From contig NZ_FNRA01000002.1 in the NCBI RefSeq assembly GCF_900107535.1, positions 434,001 through 498,000 on the forward strand: 64,000 nucleotides of DNA, given 5' to 3'. A model generated the notes under the pieces. It saw only the letters and a program-made list of their open reading frames with translations, was not told the DNA's origin and did not search any database. Positions 8,484 to 17,566 of this stretch are shown piece by piece. The position numbers were made by a program, and so were the translations under genes. The stretch's first letter is position 1. Each line of letters begins with the position of its first letter. Source of the DNA: Pedobacter hartonius (lineage in GTDB: Bacteria; Bacteroidota; Bacteroidia; Sphingobacteriales; Sphingobacteriaceae).

Positions 8484-10142
8484 TTAAACCAATAATCTTA
8501 CCGGTTCTTCCATCAATGCTTTGAATGTTTGCAGGAATGCAGCACCCGTCGCCCCGTCAACCGTACGGTGATCACAGCTCAGTGTAACTTTCATTATATT
8601 TCCGGGAACTACAGCACCATTTTTAACAACCGGTACCTGTGAGATTCCTCCAATTGCAAGGATACAGGAATCAGGTGTATTAATAATTGCAGTGAATTCA
8701 TCGATTCCAAACATACCTAAGTTAGAGACGGTAAATGTAGACCCTTCCCAGTCAGACGGCTGTAGTTTTTTGGCTTTTGCACGCTGTGCGAAGTCTTTCA
8801 CTTCTGCAGAAATACGTGATAAAGATTTACCATCAGCAAAACGCACTACAGGAACAAGCAGACCGTCCTCTACAGCAATTGCCACACCAATGTTCACATG
8901 CTCATTGTAACGGATCACATCACCTCTCCATGAAGAGTTCACATTTGGATGTTGTTTTAAGGCAACAGCAACTGCTTTTACAACCAGGTCATTGAATGAT
9001 AATTTCACAGGAGAAAAGTCATTCATCTTCGCACGTGCAGCTATAGCAGCATCCATATCAATACTCATCGTAAGATAGAAATGTGGTGCTGTGAATAAGC
9101 TTTCAGATAGACGTTTTGCGATTACCTTACGCATTTGCGATACCGGTTTCTCTGTATATTTTTCTTCGCCTATGTATGCAGCCATAACAGGGGCAGCTTT
9201 CTCTGCCGGAGCAGCACTGCCTTCAGTAGCTTTTGCAGGAGCAGGCTTGAAGTTTTCAATATCTTTTTTGATGATACGTCCACCATCAGCACTACCTGAA
9301 ACCTGTGAAAGATCAATTCCTTTATCTTTTGCGATTTTTTTTGCAAGCGGAGAAGCTTTTAGGCGGGAGCCGTCAGCATTAGCCGGCTCAGCACTTTCTG
9401 CTGCCTGTGGTTCAGCAGCAGGAGCAGCCGTTTCCTTAACAGGAGCGTCAGCAGTTTTATCAGCAACCGGTTTTGCAGGAGCATCGCCCTGATTCAGTAT
9501 TCCGCTGATGTCAAATCCTTCAGGACCAACAATCGCGATGATACCATTAACCTTTGCAGCGCCACCTTTTTCTACACCAATGTGCAGTAAAGTTCCGTCT
9601 GCATAGCCCATTACTTCCATAGTTGCCTTATCGGTTTCTACGTCAGCCAGGATATCATCATTTTTAACTTTATCACCTACCTTTTTATGCCATTCAGCGA
9701 TTACGCCTTCAGTCATGGTATCACTTAACAAAGGCATACGCACAACAGTTACACCTGCTTTTTCCAGGTCTGCATCTGTTAACGCTGCGCCGGCAGCTTC
9801 AGCCTTAGGTGCTTCTTTTTCTTCAGCAGGTTTTTCTGCAGGAGTTTCTTCCTTTGCAGGAGCAGCAGTACCTTCAGCATCCAGAGCAGCTTTATAATCT
9901 TCTCCTTCTTTACCTATAACAGCAATCACTGCATCTACAGGAACGGCTTTACCTTCTTCTACACCAATAAACAGCATTACACCATCCCAGTAAGATTCCA
10001 GATCCATGGTTGCCTTATCGGTTTCCACTTCAGCAAGTACATCACCACTTTTTACTTTGTCGCCAACTTTTTTGTGCCACTTAGCCATCACCCCTTCGGT
10101 CATGGTGTCGCTCATTTTGGGCATTTTAACTACTTCAGCCAT
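8484..10142 (-). CDS. pdhC: Pyruvate dehydrogenase E2, dihydrolipoyllysine acetyltransferase
   Basis: A 552-residue E2 core of the pyruvate dehydrogenase complex, which transfers acetyl groups from lipoyl-lysine to CoA. It carries two lipoyl domains, with the lipoylated lysines at K43 and K172 (both in the ETDKATM context). Alanine/proline/glutamate-rich linkers follow each domain. A peripheral subunit-binding domain lies around residues 258-295 (ASPLAKKIAKDKGIDL, then GGRIIKKDI). The C-terminal catalytic domain ends with the active-site H525 and D529 (DHRTVDG). It is 29 bases downstream of pdhA and is closed by a strong terminator. E1-beta and E3 are encoded elsewhere. Confidence 0.95.
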   Translation of the reverse strand: MAEVVKMPKMSDTMTEGVMAKWHKKVGDKVKSGDVLAEVETDKATMDLESYWDGVMLFIGVEEGKAVPVDAVIAVIGKEGEDYKAALDAEGTAAPAKEETPAEKPAEEKEAPKAEAAGAALTDADLEKAGVTVVRMPLLSDTMTEGVIAEWHKKVGDKVKNDDILADVETDKATMEVMGYADGTLLHIGVEKGGAAKVNGIIAIVGPEGFDISGILNQGDAPAKPVADKTADAPVKETAAPAAEPQAAESAEPANADGSRLKASPLAKKIAKDKGIDLSQVSGSADGGRIIKKDIENFKPAPAKATEGSAAPAEKAAPVMAAYIGEEKYTEKPVSQMRKVIAKRLSESLFTAPHFYLTMSIDMDAAIAARAKMNDFSPVKLSFNDLVVKAVAVALKQHPNVNSSWRGDVIRYNEHVNIGVAIAVEDGLLVPVVRFADGKSLSRISAEVKDFAQRAKAKKLQPSDWEGSTFTVSNLGMFGIDEFTAIINTPDSCILAIGGISQVPVVKNGAVVPGNIMKVTLSCDHRTVDGATGAAFLQTFKALMEEPVRLLV

Positions 10143-10171
10143 TCTATATTTTATATTGAAAGAGTTCTAAA

Positions 10172-11167
10172 TTAATCCATAATATATGGATAGTCGGATT
10201 GTACGTATACATCAGTATATAGTTCTGATGCTTCAGGCCAAGGAGACTCTTCGGCAAATTTAACGGAGTGATCAACAGTCTCTTTCACTTTAGCCTCGAT
10301 TTCTTCAAACCAGGCTTCGTCAGCATACTTTTCTTTCAGTATTACTTCTCTTACCTGCTCAATCGGATCTTTAGCTTTATATTCTTCTAACTCGTCTTTT
10401 GTACGGTATTTCGCAGGGTCAGACATAGAGTGTCCTCTGTAGCGGTAAGTTCTCATTTCAAGGAATGTTGGTCCTTCGCCATTACGTGCACGCTGAGCAG
10501 CTTCATCCATTGCGTTGTGAACAGCAACAGGATCCATCCCGTCAACCGGTGCGCATGGCATATCGAAGCCTAAACCGATTTTGTAGATCTCCGTCATGTT
10601 TGTGGTACGTTCAACAGAAGTTCCCATAGCGTAACCATTATTCTCACAAACAAAGATCACAGGAAGTTTCCATAACATAGCCATATTGAAAGTTTCGTTC
10701 AGTGCGCCCTGACGAACGGCACCATCACCCATATAGCAAACATTCAGATTTGAGGTTCCTTTATATTTTTCAGCAAATGCAATACCTGCACCCAAGGGTA
10801 TCTGTCCACCCACAATTGCGTGTCCGCCATAAAAATTATGCTCTTTGCTAAACATGTGCATTGAGCCACCTTTACCTTTGGAGCAGCCAGTAGCCTTACC
10901 ATACATCTCGGCCATAATGCTGTCGGCACTTACGCCTAATGCAAGGGCATGGGCGTGATCGCGGTAAGTGGTAATCATAGAATCTCCAGGTTGAAGCGCT
11001 GAAATCGCTCCGGCGATTACCGCCTCCTGACCAATATATAGATGACAAAAACCACGGATTTTTTGTTGTCCGTAAAGTTGACCAGTTTTCTCTTCGAATT
11101 TACGCATCAGCAACATCGACTCGAACCACTTCAGATAGGTATCCTTATTAATTTCTACTGCACTCAT
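10172..11167 (-). CDS. pdhA: Pyruvate dehydrogenase E1 component, alpha subunit
   Basis: A 331-residue thiamine-diphosphate enzyme subunit that decarboxylates pyruvate and passes the acetyl group to E2. The TPP motif runs from GDGAVRQGALNETFNMA to the closing ENNGYAMGT. The phosphorylation-loop region (YRYRGHSMSDPAKYR) and the substrate-channel segment (GGSMHMFSKEHNFYGGHAIV) are characteristic of the alpha subunit. It is the first gene of a two-gene operon with pdhC. The E1-beta gene is not in the window, which is common in Bacteroidota. A TAGATTTG element precedes it. Confidence 0.95.
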   Translation of the reverse strand: MSAVEINKDTYLKWFESMLLMRKFEEKTGQLYGQQKIRGFCHLYIGQEAVIAGAISALQPGDSMITTYRDHAHALALGVSADSIMAEMYGKATGCSKGKGGSMHMFSKEHNFYGGHAIVGGQIPLGAGIAFAEKYKGTSNLNVCYMGDGAVRQGALNETFNMAMLWKLPVIFVCENNGYAMGTSVERTTNMTEIYKIGLGFDMPCAPVDGMDPVAVHNAMDEAAQRARNGEGPTFLEMRTYRYRGHSMSDPAKYRTKDELEEYKAKDPIEQVREVILKEKYADEAWFEEIEAKVKETVDHSVKFAEESPWPEASELYTDVYVQSDYPYIMD

Positions 11168-11195
11168 TTTTGGCTATTGATTTTATTTATGAGAG

Positions 11196-11203
11196 CAAAT
11201 CTA
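11196..11203 (-). promoter_or_regulatory. -7 element of the pdhA-pdhC operon
   Basis: On the minus strand TAGATTTG matches TAnnTTTG. It predicts a start near 11189 and a leader of about 22 bases. Confidence 0.5.
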
Positions 11204-11295
11204 CTTTTTTATTGCAATAAATCGAAGAAATACTGTAAAATGAACGAGATGTTTACATATTAATGTTAGGAACTTAGTTTTTTAAACAAATTACA

Positions 11296-11327
11296 TTTGG
11301 ATAACATATCTAAATTACATAGTTTTG
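11296..11327 (+). promoter_or_regulatory. Complete Bacteroidota promoter of the NlpC/P60 gene
   Basis: TTTG (11296-11299), a 20-base spacer and TAGTTTTG (11320-11327) together match the -33/-7 consensus. The leader of about 68 bases contains the inverted pair TAAGTTT and AAACTTA upstream of the ATG. Confidence 0.65.
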
Positions 11328-11401
11328 AAAACCTAACAACAAGCCCCCGGTGGTGTAAGTTTAAGTGCAAGTACCTGTTTACCCAAACTTAATAGCGTAA
11401 C

Positions 11402-11953
11402 ATGATAAAAAAGTTTTTGTTTTCTACTCTTATTGCACTGTGCAGCATTACTGCTCTAAATGCACAAACAGCAAAAGAAACCAATAAAACAGAAGATCCT
11501 GATAACCTGGCATCACAATACTTTGGGCAGGTTATGGGTGTCGCGGTAGATGCGACATCAAACATAAAGCTTTACAAATTCATCTATGAATGGATAGGCA
11601 CTCCTTACAGTTTCGGAGGAAACACCAAGAAGGGAATCGATTGTTCCGCTTTCACCAAAGCAATCTATGATAAAGTTTTCAATACTACACTGTTAAGAAG
11701 TTCAAGGGATATCTTCAGCATGGTAGATCCTTTATCTAAGGAAGAACTAAAAGAAGGAGACTTGGTTTTCTTCAAAATCAAAAGCTCAAGAATCACACAT
11801 ATCGGAATTTATCTAGGCGATGACCGCTTTGCACATGCCTCTTCATCCCGTGGAGTGGTGATCAGTAATCTTACTGAACCTTATTATGCCCGCTACTTCT
11901 ACAGGGGAGGCCGCGTCATAGAATCAGCAAAGAAACAGCTGATCGAAGAATAA
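11402..11953 (+). CDS. Secreted NlpC/P60 cysteine peptidase
   Basis: A 183-residue protein with a signal peptide (MIKKFLFSTLIALCSITALNAQ) and an NlpC/P60 domain. Catalytic residues are C81 (GIDCSAFTKAIY), H133 (ITHIGIYLGDD) and probably the polar H145 (RFAHASSSRGVV). Such enzymes cleave peptide bonds in peptidoglycan stems, usually D-Glu to diamino acid, in the periplasm. It is monocistronic: it has its own full promoter and a strong terminator directly behind it. It may act in cell-wall turnover. Confidence 0.88.
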   Translation: MIKKFLFSTLIALCSITALNAQTAKETNKTEDPDNLASQYFGQVMGVAVDATSNIKLYKFIYEWIGTPYSFGGNTKKGIDCSAFTKAIYDKVFNTTLLRSSRDIFSMVDPLSKEELKEGDLVFFKIKSSRITHIGIYLGDDRFAHASSSRGVVISNLTEPYYARYFYRGGRVIESAKKQLIEE

Positions 11954-11981
11954 GTTGATTTTACACCTTAAATTATATGGT

Positions 11982-12011
11982 CCTTCTAATTATTTTTAGA
12001 AGGATTTTTTT
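11982..12011 (+). terminator. Intrinsic terminator of the NlpC/P60 gene
   Basis: CCTTCTAA and TTAGAAGG form an 8-bp stem with a short T-rich loop. The stem is followed by ATTTTTTT, a textbook U-tract. Confidence 0.85.
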
Positions 12012-12033
12012 AATTTGAAACGTTAGCATAAAA

Positions 12034-13164
12034 ATGACAGGCACTAAACAGCACCAGCACTTCAGGATAAAATTCCTGGGATATACCCTGCTGGGTATGA
12101 TCACCGTGCCCATCCTGATGAGCTGCGCCGGTAGTTCAAACACCATAGGACAGCCTGCAGAAACCGATACCATAAAAAGAGCAAAAAAAGATACCATTTC
12201 TGTTGTTGCCGTTGGCGATATCATGCTCGGTTCCGCCTATCCCTCATCCACAAACCTCCCGCCTGACGACGCTGCCGGAAGCTTTAACAAAGTAAAACAT
12301 TTTTTAACCGGAGATATTGTCTTCGGAAATCTTGAAGGATGTTTCCTTAACCAGGGGAAATCTACGAAATGTAAAGACACTGTGGGCAACAGCTGTTTTG
12401 CTTTCAGAATGCCTGAACGTTATGCTGCCATCTACAGGAATGCAGGCTTTAACCTGCTGAGTGTAGCCAATAATCACATTGGCGACTTTGGTGCGCAGGG
12501 AAGAAAACGAACTACGGAAATATTGGACTCACTTGAAATACACTATGCAGGACAGATCAGCCATCCCTATACCATTTTTGAAAAAGATAGTGTTAAATAT
12601 GCATTCTGTGCATTTTCTCCCAATGACTACACCCTACCCATCAACAATATTGATAGCGCGAAACAGCTGGTATCTTTTTTAAAGGCCCAGGCAGACATTG
12701 TAATCGTCTCATTCCACGGTGGCGGCGAAGGTGCAAAGTTCGAGCATGTGATCAGGGCGAATGAGATCTTCTACCAGGAGAACCGTGGAGATGTATATGC
12801 CTTTTCACATGCCGTAATTGATGCTGGTGCCGACCTGGTTTTGGGACACGGGCCGCATGTAACCCGGGCCGTAGAGGTCTACAAAAATAAATTCATTGCC
12901 TATAGCCTTGGCAATTTCTGCACTTATGGTCAGTTTAATTTGAACGGCCCCAGTGGTTTTGCGCCATTGATGAATATCAAATTGAATAACCGGGGAGACT
13001 TTCTTTATGCCGATGTGGTTTCTACCAGACAGACCAAACTCAGCCGCCTGACGATCGACGCGGGCCATACTGCATTTAAGAAGATAGTTTCCCTTACAGC
13101 CGCTGATTTTATCGGCAACCGCCTGTCCTTTTCTAATCAGAGGATCCAGCTAAAACAGGATTAG
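12034..13164 (+). CDS. CapA-family lipoprotein (poly-gamma-glutamate capsule-type phosphoesterase fold)
   Basis: A 376-residue protein with a lipoprotein signal ending in the lipobox ILMSC (cysteine near residue 31). The body is a CapA/PgsA-type metallophosphatase-like fold: VGDIMLG at the first metal strand, FGNLEG, the LSVANNHIGDFG block, VSFHGG and GHGPHVTRAVE. CapA homologues take part in poly-glutamate capsule assembly in some bacteria, but in Bacteroidota they usually stand alone with no cap operon, as here. The exact role is therefore open. It overlaps the 3' end of a convergent small membrane-protein gene by 4 bases. Confidence 0.85.
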   Translation: MTGTKQHQHFRIKFLGYTLLGMITVPILMSCAGSSNTIGQPAETDTIKRAKKDTISVVAVGDIMLGSAYPSSTNLPPDDAAGSFNKVKHFLTGDIVFGNLEGCFLNQGKSTKCKDTVGNSCFAFRMPERYAAIYRNAGFNLLSVANNHIGDFGAQGRKRTTEILDSLEIHYAGQISHPYTIFEKDSVKYAFCAFSPNDYTLPINNIDSAKQLVSFLKAQADIVIVSFHGGGEGAKFEHVIRANEIFYQENRGDVYAFSHAVIDAGADLVLGHGPHVTRAVEVYKNKFIAYSLGNFCTYGQFNLNGPSGFAPLMNIKLNNRGDFLYADVVSTRQTKLSRLTIDAGHTAFKKIVSLTAADFIGNRLSFSNQRIQLKQD

Positions 13165-13346
13165 GCCTCGTCTTTAGTGTTTTTAACCAGACCGATACCA
13201 GAGAAGAAAAAGACCACTCCGATTAAGCCCGATACAAGCAGTGCACGGGTATTTGCATCGTGTTTCACAAATCCATAACCGGTATAGATCAGGCCAATGA
13301 TACCCAATATTGTTAAAATTGTTCCGAAAGTACGTTTTACATTCAT
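13161..13346 (-). CDS. Small two-helix membrane protein
   Basis: A 61-residue protein with two hydrophobic helices (FGTILTILGIIGLIYTGYGF and ALLVSGLIGVVFFFSGIGLV) and a short charged tail (KNTKDEA). I do not know its function; many Bacteroidota carry similar short proteins. It has its own ATG and converges on the CapA-like gene with a 4-base overlap. The upstream gap is shared with the divergent SPFH gene. Confidence 0.65.
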   Translation of the reverse strand: MNVKRTFGTILTILGIIGLIYTGYGFVKHDANTRALLVSGLIGVVFFFSGIGLVKNTKDEA

Positions 13347-13467
13347 AGCGTTAATGTTAATTCTATGCTCTCATACAATATCTGTGCCCGTTAATTTGAA
13401 ACCCATAATATAGCTCTGCTCCTAAAATTTCGTATCTTGAAGAAGTTTAAATTTTAAATGTTCTATT

Positions 13468-14394
13468 ATGGGTTTAGGTTTGTTGATTTTTCTTTTTGTC
13501 GTTGTTGTAGTGCTGTTCAGCTCTTTTGTAACAGTGAAACAAGGCACCATCGCAGTGGTCACAATTTTTGGTAAATACAGGCGGCAGCTGAGTCCCGGCC
13601 TCAGCTTTAAAATTCCGCTGATAGAGGTAATCCACTCCAGGATTTCTATTCAGAACCGTTCAGTAGAACTTTCCTTTCAGGCGGTAACACAAGACCAGGC
13701 AAATGTATATTTTAAAGCTATGTTACTTTACTCCGTCCTGAATCACGACGAGGAGACCATCAAAAACGTAGCCTTTAAATTCGTAGACGCAACCAACCTG
13801 ATGCAGGCACTGATCCGTACGATCGAGGGCTCCATCAGGGCCTATGTAGCTACACAGAACCAGGCTAACGTACTTGCCCAGCGCAACGAGATCGTTATGC
13901 ATGTTAAAGAACAGATCGACAAAGTACTTGAATCATGGGGTTATCATTTACAGGACCTTCAACTGAACGATATTACCTTTGATGAAGAGATCATGCGCTC
14001 CATGAGCCGTGTGGTAGCTTCAAATAACCTGAAGGCCGCAGCGGAGAATGAAGGTCAGGCTTTACTCATCACCAAGACAAAGGGTGCGGAAGCCGATGGT
14101 AATGCAATTAAAATTGCAGCCGCAGCTGAGCGGGAGGCCGCCCAGTTACGGGGACAGGGTATTGCTCTTTTCCGCGCTGAGGTTGCGCATGGTATGACCA
14201 AAGCCGCGCAGGAGATGGAAGAGGCGAACCTCGATATCTCTGTCATCCTGTTTACCATGTGGACAGAGTCTATCAAACATTTTTCTGAAAACAGCGATGG
14301 TAACGTGATCTTTCTGGATGGTTCTACCGAGGGAATGAATAAGACCATGAAGGAAATGATGTCGATGCAGCTGGCGAAACCGAAAGACTCATAA
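13468..14394 (+). CDS. SPFH/band 7 membrane-scaffold protein
   Basis: A 308-residue stomatin/prohibitin-type protein. One N-terminal membrane segment (GLLIFLFVVVVVLFSSFV) is followed by the band-7 domain (TVKQGTIAVVTIFGKYRRQL, then SPGLSFKIPLIE) and a long helical, alanine/glutamate-rich region (AEADGNAIKIAAAAEREAAQ) that oligomerises in this family. Members organise membrane microdomains and often regulate proteases. No NfeD-type partner gene adjoins. The gene converges on the processing protease across a long hairpin. Confidence 0.88.
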   Translation: MGLGLLIFLFVVVVVLFSSFVTVKQGTIAVVTIFGKYRRQLSPGLSFKIPLIEVIHSRISIQNRSVELSFQAVTQDQANVYFKAMLLYSVLNHDEETIKNVAFKFVDATNLMQALIRTIEGSIRAYVATQNQANVLAQRNEIVMHVKEQIDKVLESWGYHLQDLQLNDITFDEEIMRSMSRVVASNNLKAAAENEGQALLITKTKGAEADGNAIKIAAAAEREAAQLRGQGIALFRAEVAHGMTKAAQEMEEANLDISVILFTMWTESIKHFSENSDGNVIFLDGSTEGMNKTMKEMMSMQLAKPKDS

Positions 14395-14439
14395 ATTCTT
14401 TACCGGGAGATGATCCGGTGGGTAAATCTGTTAAAAATA

Positions 14440-14514
14440 AAAGGATGTGTTATATTCCGACCTCGCGTCCTTTTGCGCAGCAAATTAATGCGGTCCGAAT
14501 ATAACACATCCTTT
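14440..14514. terminator. Long hairpin between convergent SPFH and protease genes
   Basis: Perfect 18-bp arms at 14440-14457 and 14497-14514 (AAAGGATGTGTTATATTC and its complement) are extended inward by four more pairs after one mismatch. The loop is about 28 bases. It can act as a terminator in both directions, but the stem is far longer than needed. Confidence 0.6.
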
Positions 14515-14536
14515 ATAAACTGGGAAGATCCCTTTT

Positions 14537-16666
14537 TTATTTCTTAAGCCGGATGAAATCAGCCATCACATGCATGGTCTCATCTTCAACAAAATCAAAG
14601 GTCTCATCCTTCTTGATCTTGTCACCTTTTTTCACCGCAGCCAGTCCTCTTGAAGCCCTCATCTTATTGATCTTCTCTAAGGTTTTAACTTCAATGCTGT
14701 CTCTTTCAGCTTTCAGCTTATTTTCATTGAGTGTCACAGAACTTTCTGTATCACGTTTTTTCATGTCTTCAATGTCCTGGACCAGTCCTTTGTAGTCCAA
14801 AGATTTTTCCATTCTCTCGTTATGAAGTTTAACCAGCTCCGGTTTGATGGCAGTCAGATCGGCTACCGCTACAAAGTTAGACCGCTGAACTTCATCCCAT
14901 GGTAATGCTGAAGCTTCTGTATCTTCCCCGATTTTGTCCATAGGATAGAAAGAAGGAAGTACAATATCAGGCATCACGCCTTTGTGTTGTGTGCTGCTAC
15001 CATTTACACGGTAGAATTTGGCCATTGTCAGATTGATCTGCCCCAATTGAGGTGTGGAATCCTTAACACCTTTAATGGCCAGGCCTGATGAATTTGGCCC
15101 TTTTTGAACCAGGGCAGCCAGACGCTGAAGGATAGACGGATTAACTAGTTTATTTAAGTCGATAGAAGACTGCACCGTACCTTTACCATAGGTTTGGGTA
15201 CCCACAATTATTCCCCTGCCATAATCCTGTATTGCGCCGGAGAAGATCTCAGATGCAGAAGCACTCAGCCTGTCTACCATTACCCCAAACGGACCATCCC
15301 ATGCAACACCCGGATGTTCATCCTCACTCACTTCAATATTACCTTTTAAGTCTTTCACCTGAACCACCGGGCCTCTGTCGATAAACAAACCTGTCAGATC
15401 TATAGCTTCTACCAATGATCCGCCTCCGTTAGCACGCAGGTCCATTACGATGGCATCTACTTTATCCCTGGTTTTCAGTGTATCAATCAAAAGCCTTACG
15501 TCACGTGTTGTACTTTTATAATTAGGATCACCTGCATTGGCAGCTTTAAAGTCGGCATAAAACCCGGGAACGGTAATGATACCAATCTTATATGGCTTTC
15601 CATTAGACTGGATAGTCTTCACTTCTTTCTTGGCTGACTGGTCTTCCATTACGATCTTTTCTCTCACCAGTTCAATGCTTACCGGTTTAGACGACATTTC
15701 ATGTCCTACAGGAATGATCTTCAACCTCACTTTAGTACCTTTTGGGCCTTTTATCTTTGCAACAGAACTTTCGATCCTCCACCCGATAATATCCTCAAAA
15801 TCTCCTGTTGCCTGTGCAACGCCTATGATCCTGTCGCCCGTATTCAGCAATTTACTTTTAAAAGCAGGTCCGCCCGGGATAATTTCATCGATTTTTAAAA
15901 CATCGTTCTCCAGCTTCAGACGGGCACCGATACCTTCAAATGAGCGTGCCATGTCTTCATTGAACTGCTGCGCGTTGGTTGGATTGAAATAATTCGTATG
16001 TGGGTCAATCGTTTCAGTAAATGCATCCATTACAGTCTGGAATACATCCTGGTTGTTCAGTTTTGAAGATTGCGATTTAAGGTTCTGATATCTTTTTGTT
16101 AATGTCTCTACATTTTTTGCTTCAGCTGTACCTGCAATATTCAAATTGATCAGCTCGTACTTCACTCTTTTTTTCCAGATTTCATTCAGGTCTGTTGTAT
16201 TATTTACCCATGGCATTTTCTCCCGGTCAAATACATAAGTATCATTCTGGTTGAAATCATATTTATCTTTAATATGAGCTATTGCATAATCTAGCGTCTC
16301 ATTATATCTTTTAGAGTAAACATTAAAGATATAAAATGGTGCACTAAGATCACCCGCCCTGAACTGGTCATCCAGCGTGGTTCTAAACTGCTCAAACTCT
16401 TTGATATCTGAAGCGAGGAAATAGCTTCTGTAAGGATCGAGTGCCTTAACGTATTTGTCTAATATCAGAGAGGAAATAGAATCGTTCAGCGTCAATTTTT
16501 TATAATTGTAGTTCTCTATAAGCGCCACAATCTCTTTACATACCAAACTCTGCTGTTCATCAGGCTTAATATTAGGGATTCCTTCAACCAGCTTCTGTGG
16601 TTTTGGAGCTGCCTGACACGCTAATATGGCTGCAGTGAAGGTTACCAGTAATATTCTTTTCAACAT
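14537..16666 (-). CDS. Carboxy-terminal processing peptidase (Tsp/Prc, S41 family), lipoprotein
   Basis: About 709 residues from the ATG at 16666; in-frame starts at 16690 and 16708 would extend the N-terminus. I choose 16666 because it yields a compact lipoprotein signal (MLKRILLVTFTAAILAC). Next come a Tsp N-terminal helical domain, a PDZ domain near residues 235-320 (FEGIGARLKLENDVLKI, then GGPAFKSKLLNTGDRIIGV), and the S41 catalytic domain with the Ser region RLSASASEIFSGA and the Lys in YGKGTVQ. A C-terminal helical domain (KMRASRGLAAVKKGD) completes the Prc architecture. It degrades or trims periplasmic proteins from their C-termini. The gene is monocistronic. Confidence 0.9.
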   Translation of the reverse strand: MLKRILLVTFTAAILACQAAPKPQKLVEGIPNIKPDEQQSLVCKEIVALIENYNYKKLTLNDSISSLILDKYVKALDPYRSYFLASDIKEFEQFRTTLDDQFRAGDLSAPFYIFNVYSKRYNETLDYAIAHIKDKYDFNQNDTYVFDREKMPWVNNTTDLNEIWKKRVKYELINLNIAGTAEAKNVETLTKRYQNLKSQSSKLNNQDVFQTVMDAFTETIDPHTNYFNPTNAQQFNEDMARSFEGIGARLKLENDVLKIDEIIPGGPAFKSKLLNTGDRIIGVAQATGDFEDIIGWRIESSVAKIKGPKGTKVRLKIIPVGHEMSSKPVSIELVREKIVMEDQSAKKEVKTIQSNGKPYKIGIITVPGFYADFKAANAGDPNYKSTTRDVRLLIDTLKTRDKVDAIVMDLRANGGGSLVEAIDLTGLFIDRGPVVQVKDLKGNIEVSEDEHPGVAWDGPFGVMVDRLSASASEIFSGAIQDYGRGIIVGTQTYGKGTVQSSIDLNKLVNPSILQRLAALVQKGPNSSGLAIKGVKDSTPQLGQINLTMAKFYRVNGSSTQHKGVMPDIVLPSFYPMDKIGEDTEASALPWDEVQRSNFVAVADLTAIKPELVKLHNERMEKSLDYKGLVQDIEDMKKRDTESSVTLNENKLKAERDSIEVKTLEKINKMRASRGLAAVKKGDKIKKDETFDFVEDETMHVMADFIRLKK

Positions 16667-16731
16667 CTCTTTAAATAATTTAAAATCCATTTTTATAGTA
16701 AGAACCAATATGATACCAATTTCTCAAATAA

Positions 16732-16768
16732 ACAGAAAAGAGACAGTATAATACTGTCTCTTTTCTGT
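16732..16768 (-). terminator. 16-bp hairpin terminator after the TPR-protein gene
   Basis: ACAGAAAAGAGACAGT and its exact complement flank a 5-base ATAAT loop. On the minus strand the 3' arm ends in TCTTTTCTG and is followed by TTTATTTG. It lies about 115 bases after the TPR gene and upstream of the protease gene. Confidence 0.6.
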
Positions 16769-16884
16769 AATCTTTACCAAATATAATTAAATACTTTATA
16801 AATACATGGTTCTGACCATTGTATAGGACATTTGAGTAGGATACAAACAGTTATTCCCTAATATAAGAAAAAACAAAGAATTAT

Positions 16885-17562
16885 TTACATTACCCTTTTC
16901 TTCTCCGCAATCGTGGTCCTTGCCTGCTTGATCTGTCCCCTGAACTGACTGATATTGGACGTTCTGGCAAAAAGTTCTGCCCTGTTGATATCTTTGATAG
17001 CAAGCGTATATTCCTTCTTCCTGATCTTAACCTGCACAAGGCCGAGTATAGAATCTATATAGGAGGTATTATTGTTGACTTGTCTTGCTAAAATTCCCTG
17101 CTGGGTATAAAACCACATTGACTGTGTCAGTTTATTTGCAGCCAGGTAAATTTTACCCAATTGACTGTAAGAAGCCATCTGCCCGGTCCTGTTTCCAAAA
17201 CGCGAATAGGTTTTGAGCGCAACATTTAAGACAACCTGTTCTGCTTCTGTATAGTGTTCCAGTAAATAATGGACATTGCTTAATCTTAAAAGAGAGGCAC
17301 CATAACGGGAGAAATTGCCAGAATTATTATATTCAAACGCAGCCTTTCCGAAAAGGGTCAGCGCATCATTCAGATCACCACTTCTTTCATTTTTTTCCGC
17401 CTCCTGGAAATAAACATCTCCTTCCGCTTCATCCGCTCCGGATGTAGCAATACTGATTGAGCTGCCACCAGAATTGGCATCCTGCTGAGTAAAAGTATTT
17501 GTTTGTGCCATTGCCGAGCCGGAAAAAATAAGGCCAATCAATGCGAAACATAGTTTATGCAT
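16885..17562 (-). CDS. Secreted TPR-repeat protein
   Basis: A 225-residue exported protein. The signal peptide is MHKLCFALIGLIFSGSAMAQ. Tetratricopeptide-like helices follow from about residue 45 (EGDVYFQEAEKNERSGDLND, then ALTLFGKAAFEYNNSGNFS, then YSQLGKIYLAANKLTQSMW). No enzymatic motif is visible, so it is probably a periplasmic scaffold. The start is well fixed by the signal peptide. A TATCTTTG element ends 4 bases before the ATG, which predicts a leaderless or nearly leaderless mRNA. Confidence 0.75.
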   Translation of the reverse strand: MHKLCFALIGLIFSGSAMAQTNTFTQQDANSGGSSISIATSGADEAEGDVYFQEAEKNERSGDLNDALTLFGKAAFEYNNSGNFSRYGASLLRLSNVHYLLEHYTEAEQVVLNVALKTYSRFGNRTGQMASYSQLGKIYLAANKLTQSMWFYTQQGILARQVNNNTSYIDSILGLVQVKIRKKEYTLAIKDINRAELFARTSNISQFRGQIKQARTTIAEKKRVM

Positions 17563-17566
17563 GTAA

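Noticed and set aside
8692..9897. Long open frames on the plus strand opposite pdhC
   Set aside because: They are rich in Ala, Ser and Gly because they mirror the Ala/Pro/Glu linkers of E2. No start signals and no family resemblance.
12034..13164. Capsule biosynthesis role for the CapA-like lipoprotein
   Set aside because: No pgsB/capB, capC or related genes nearby; only the fold can be named.
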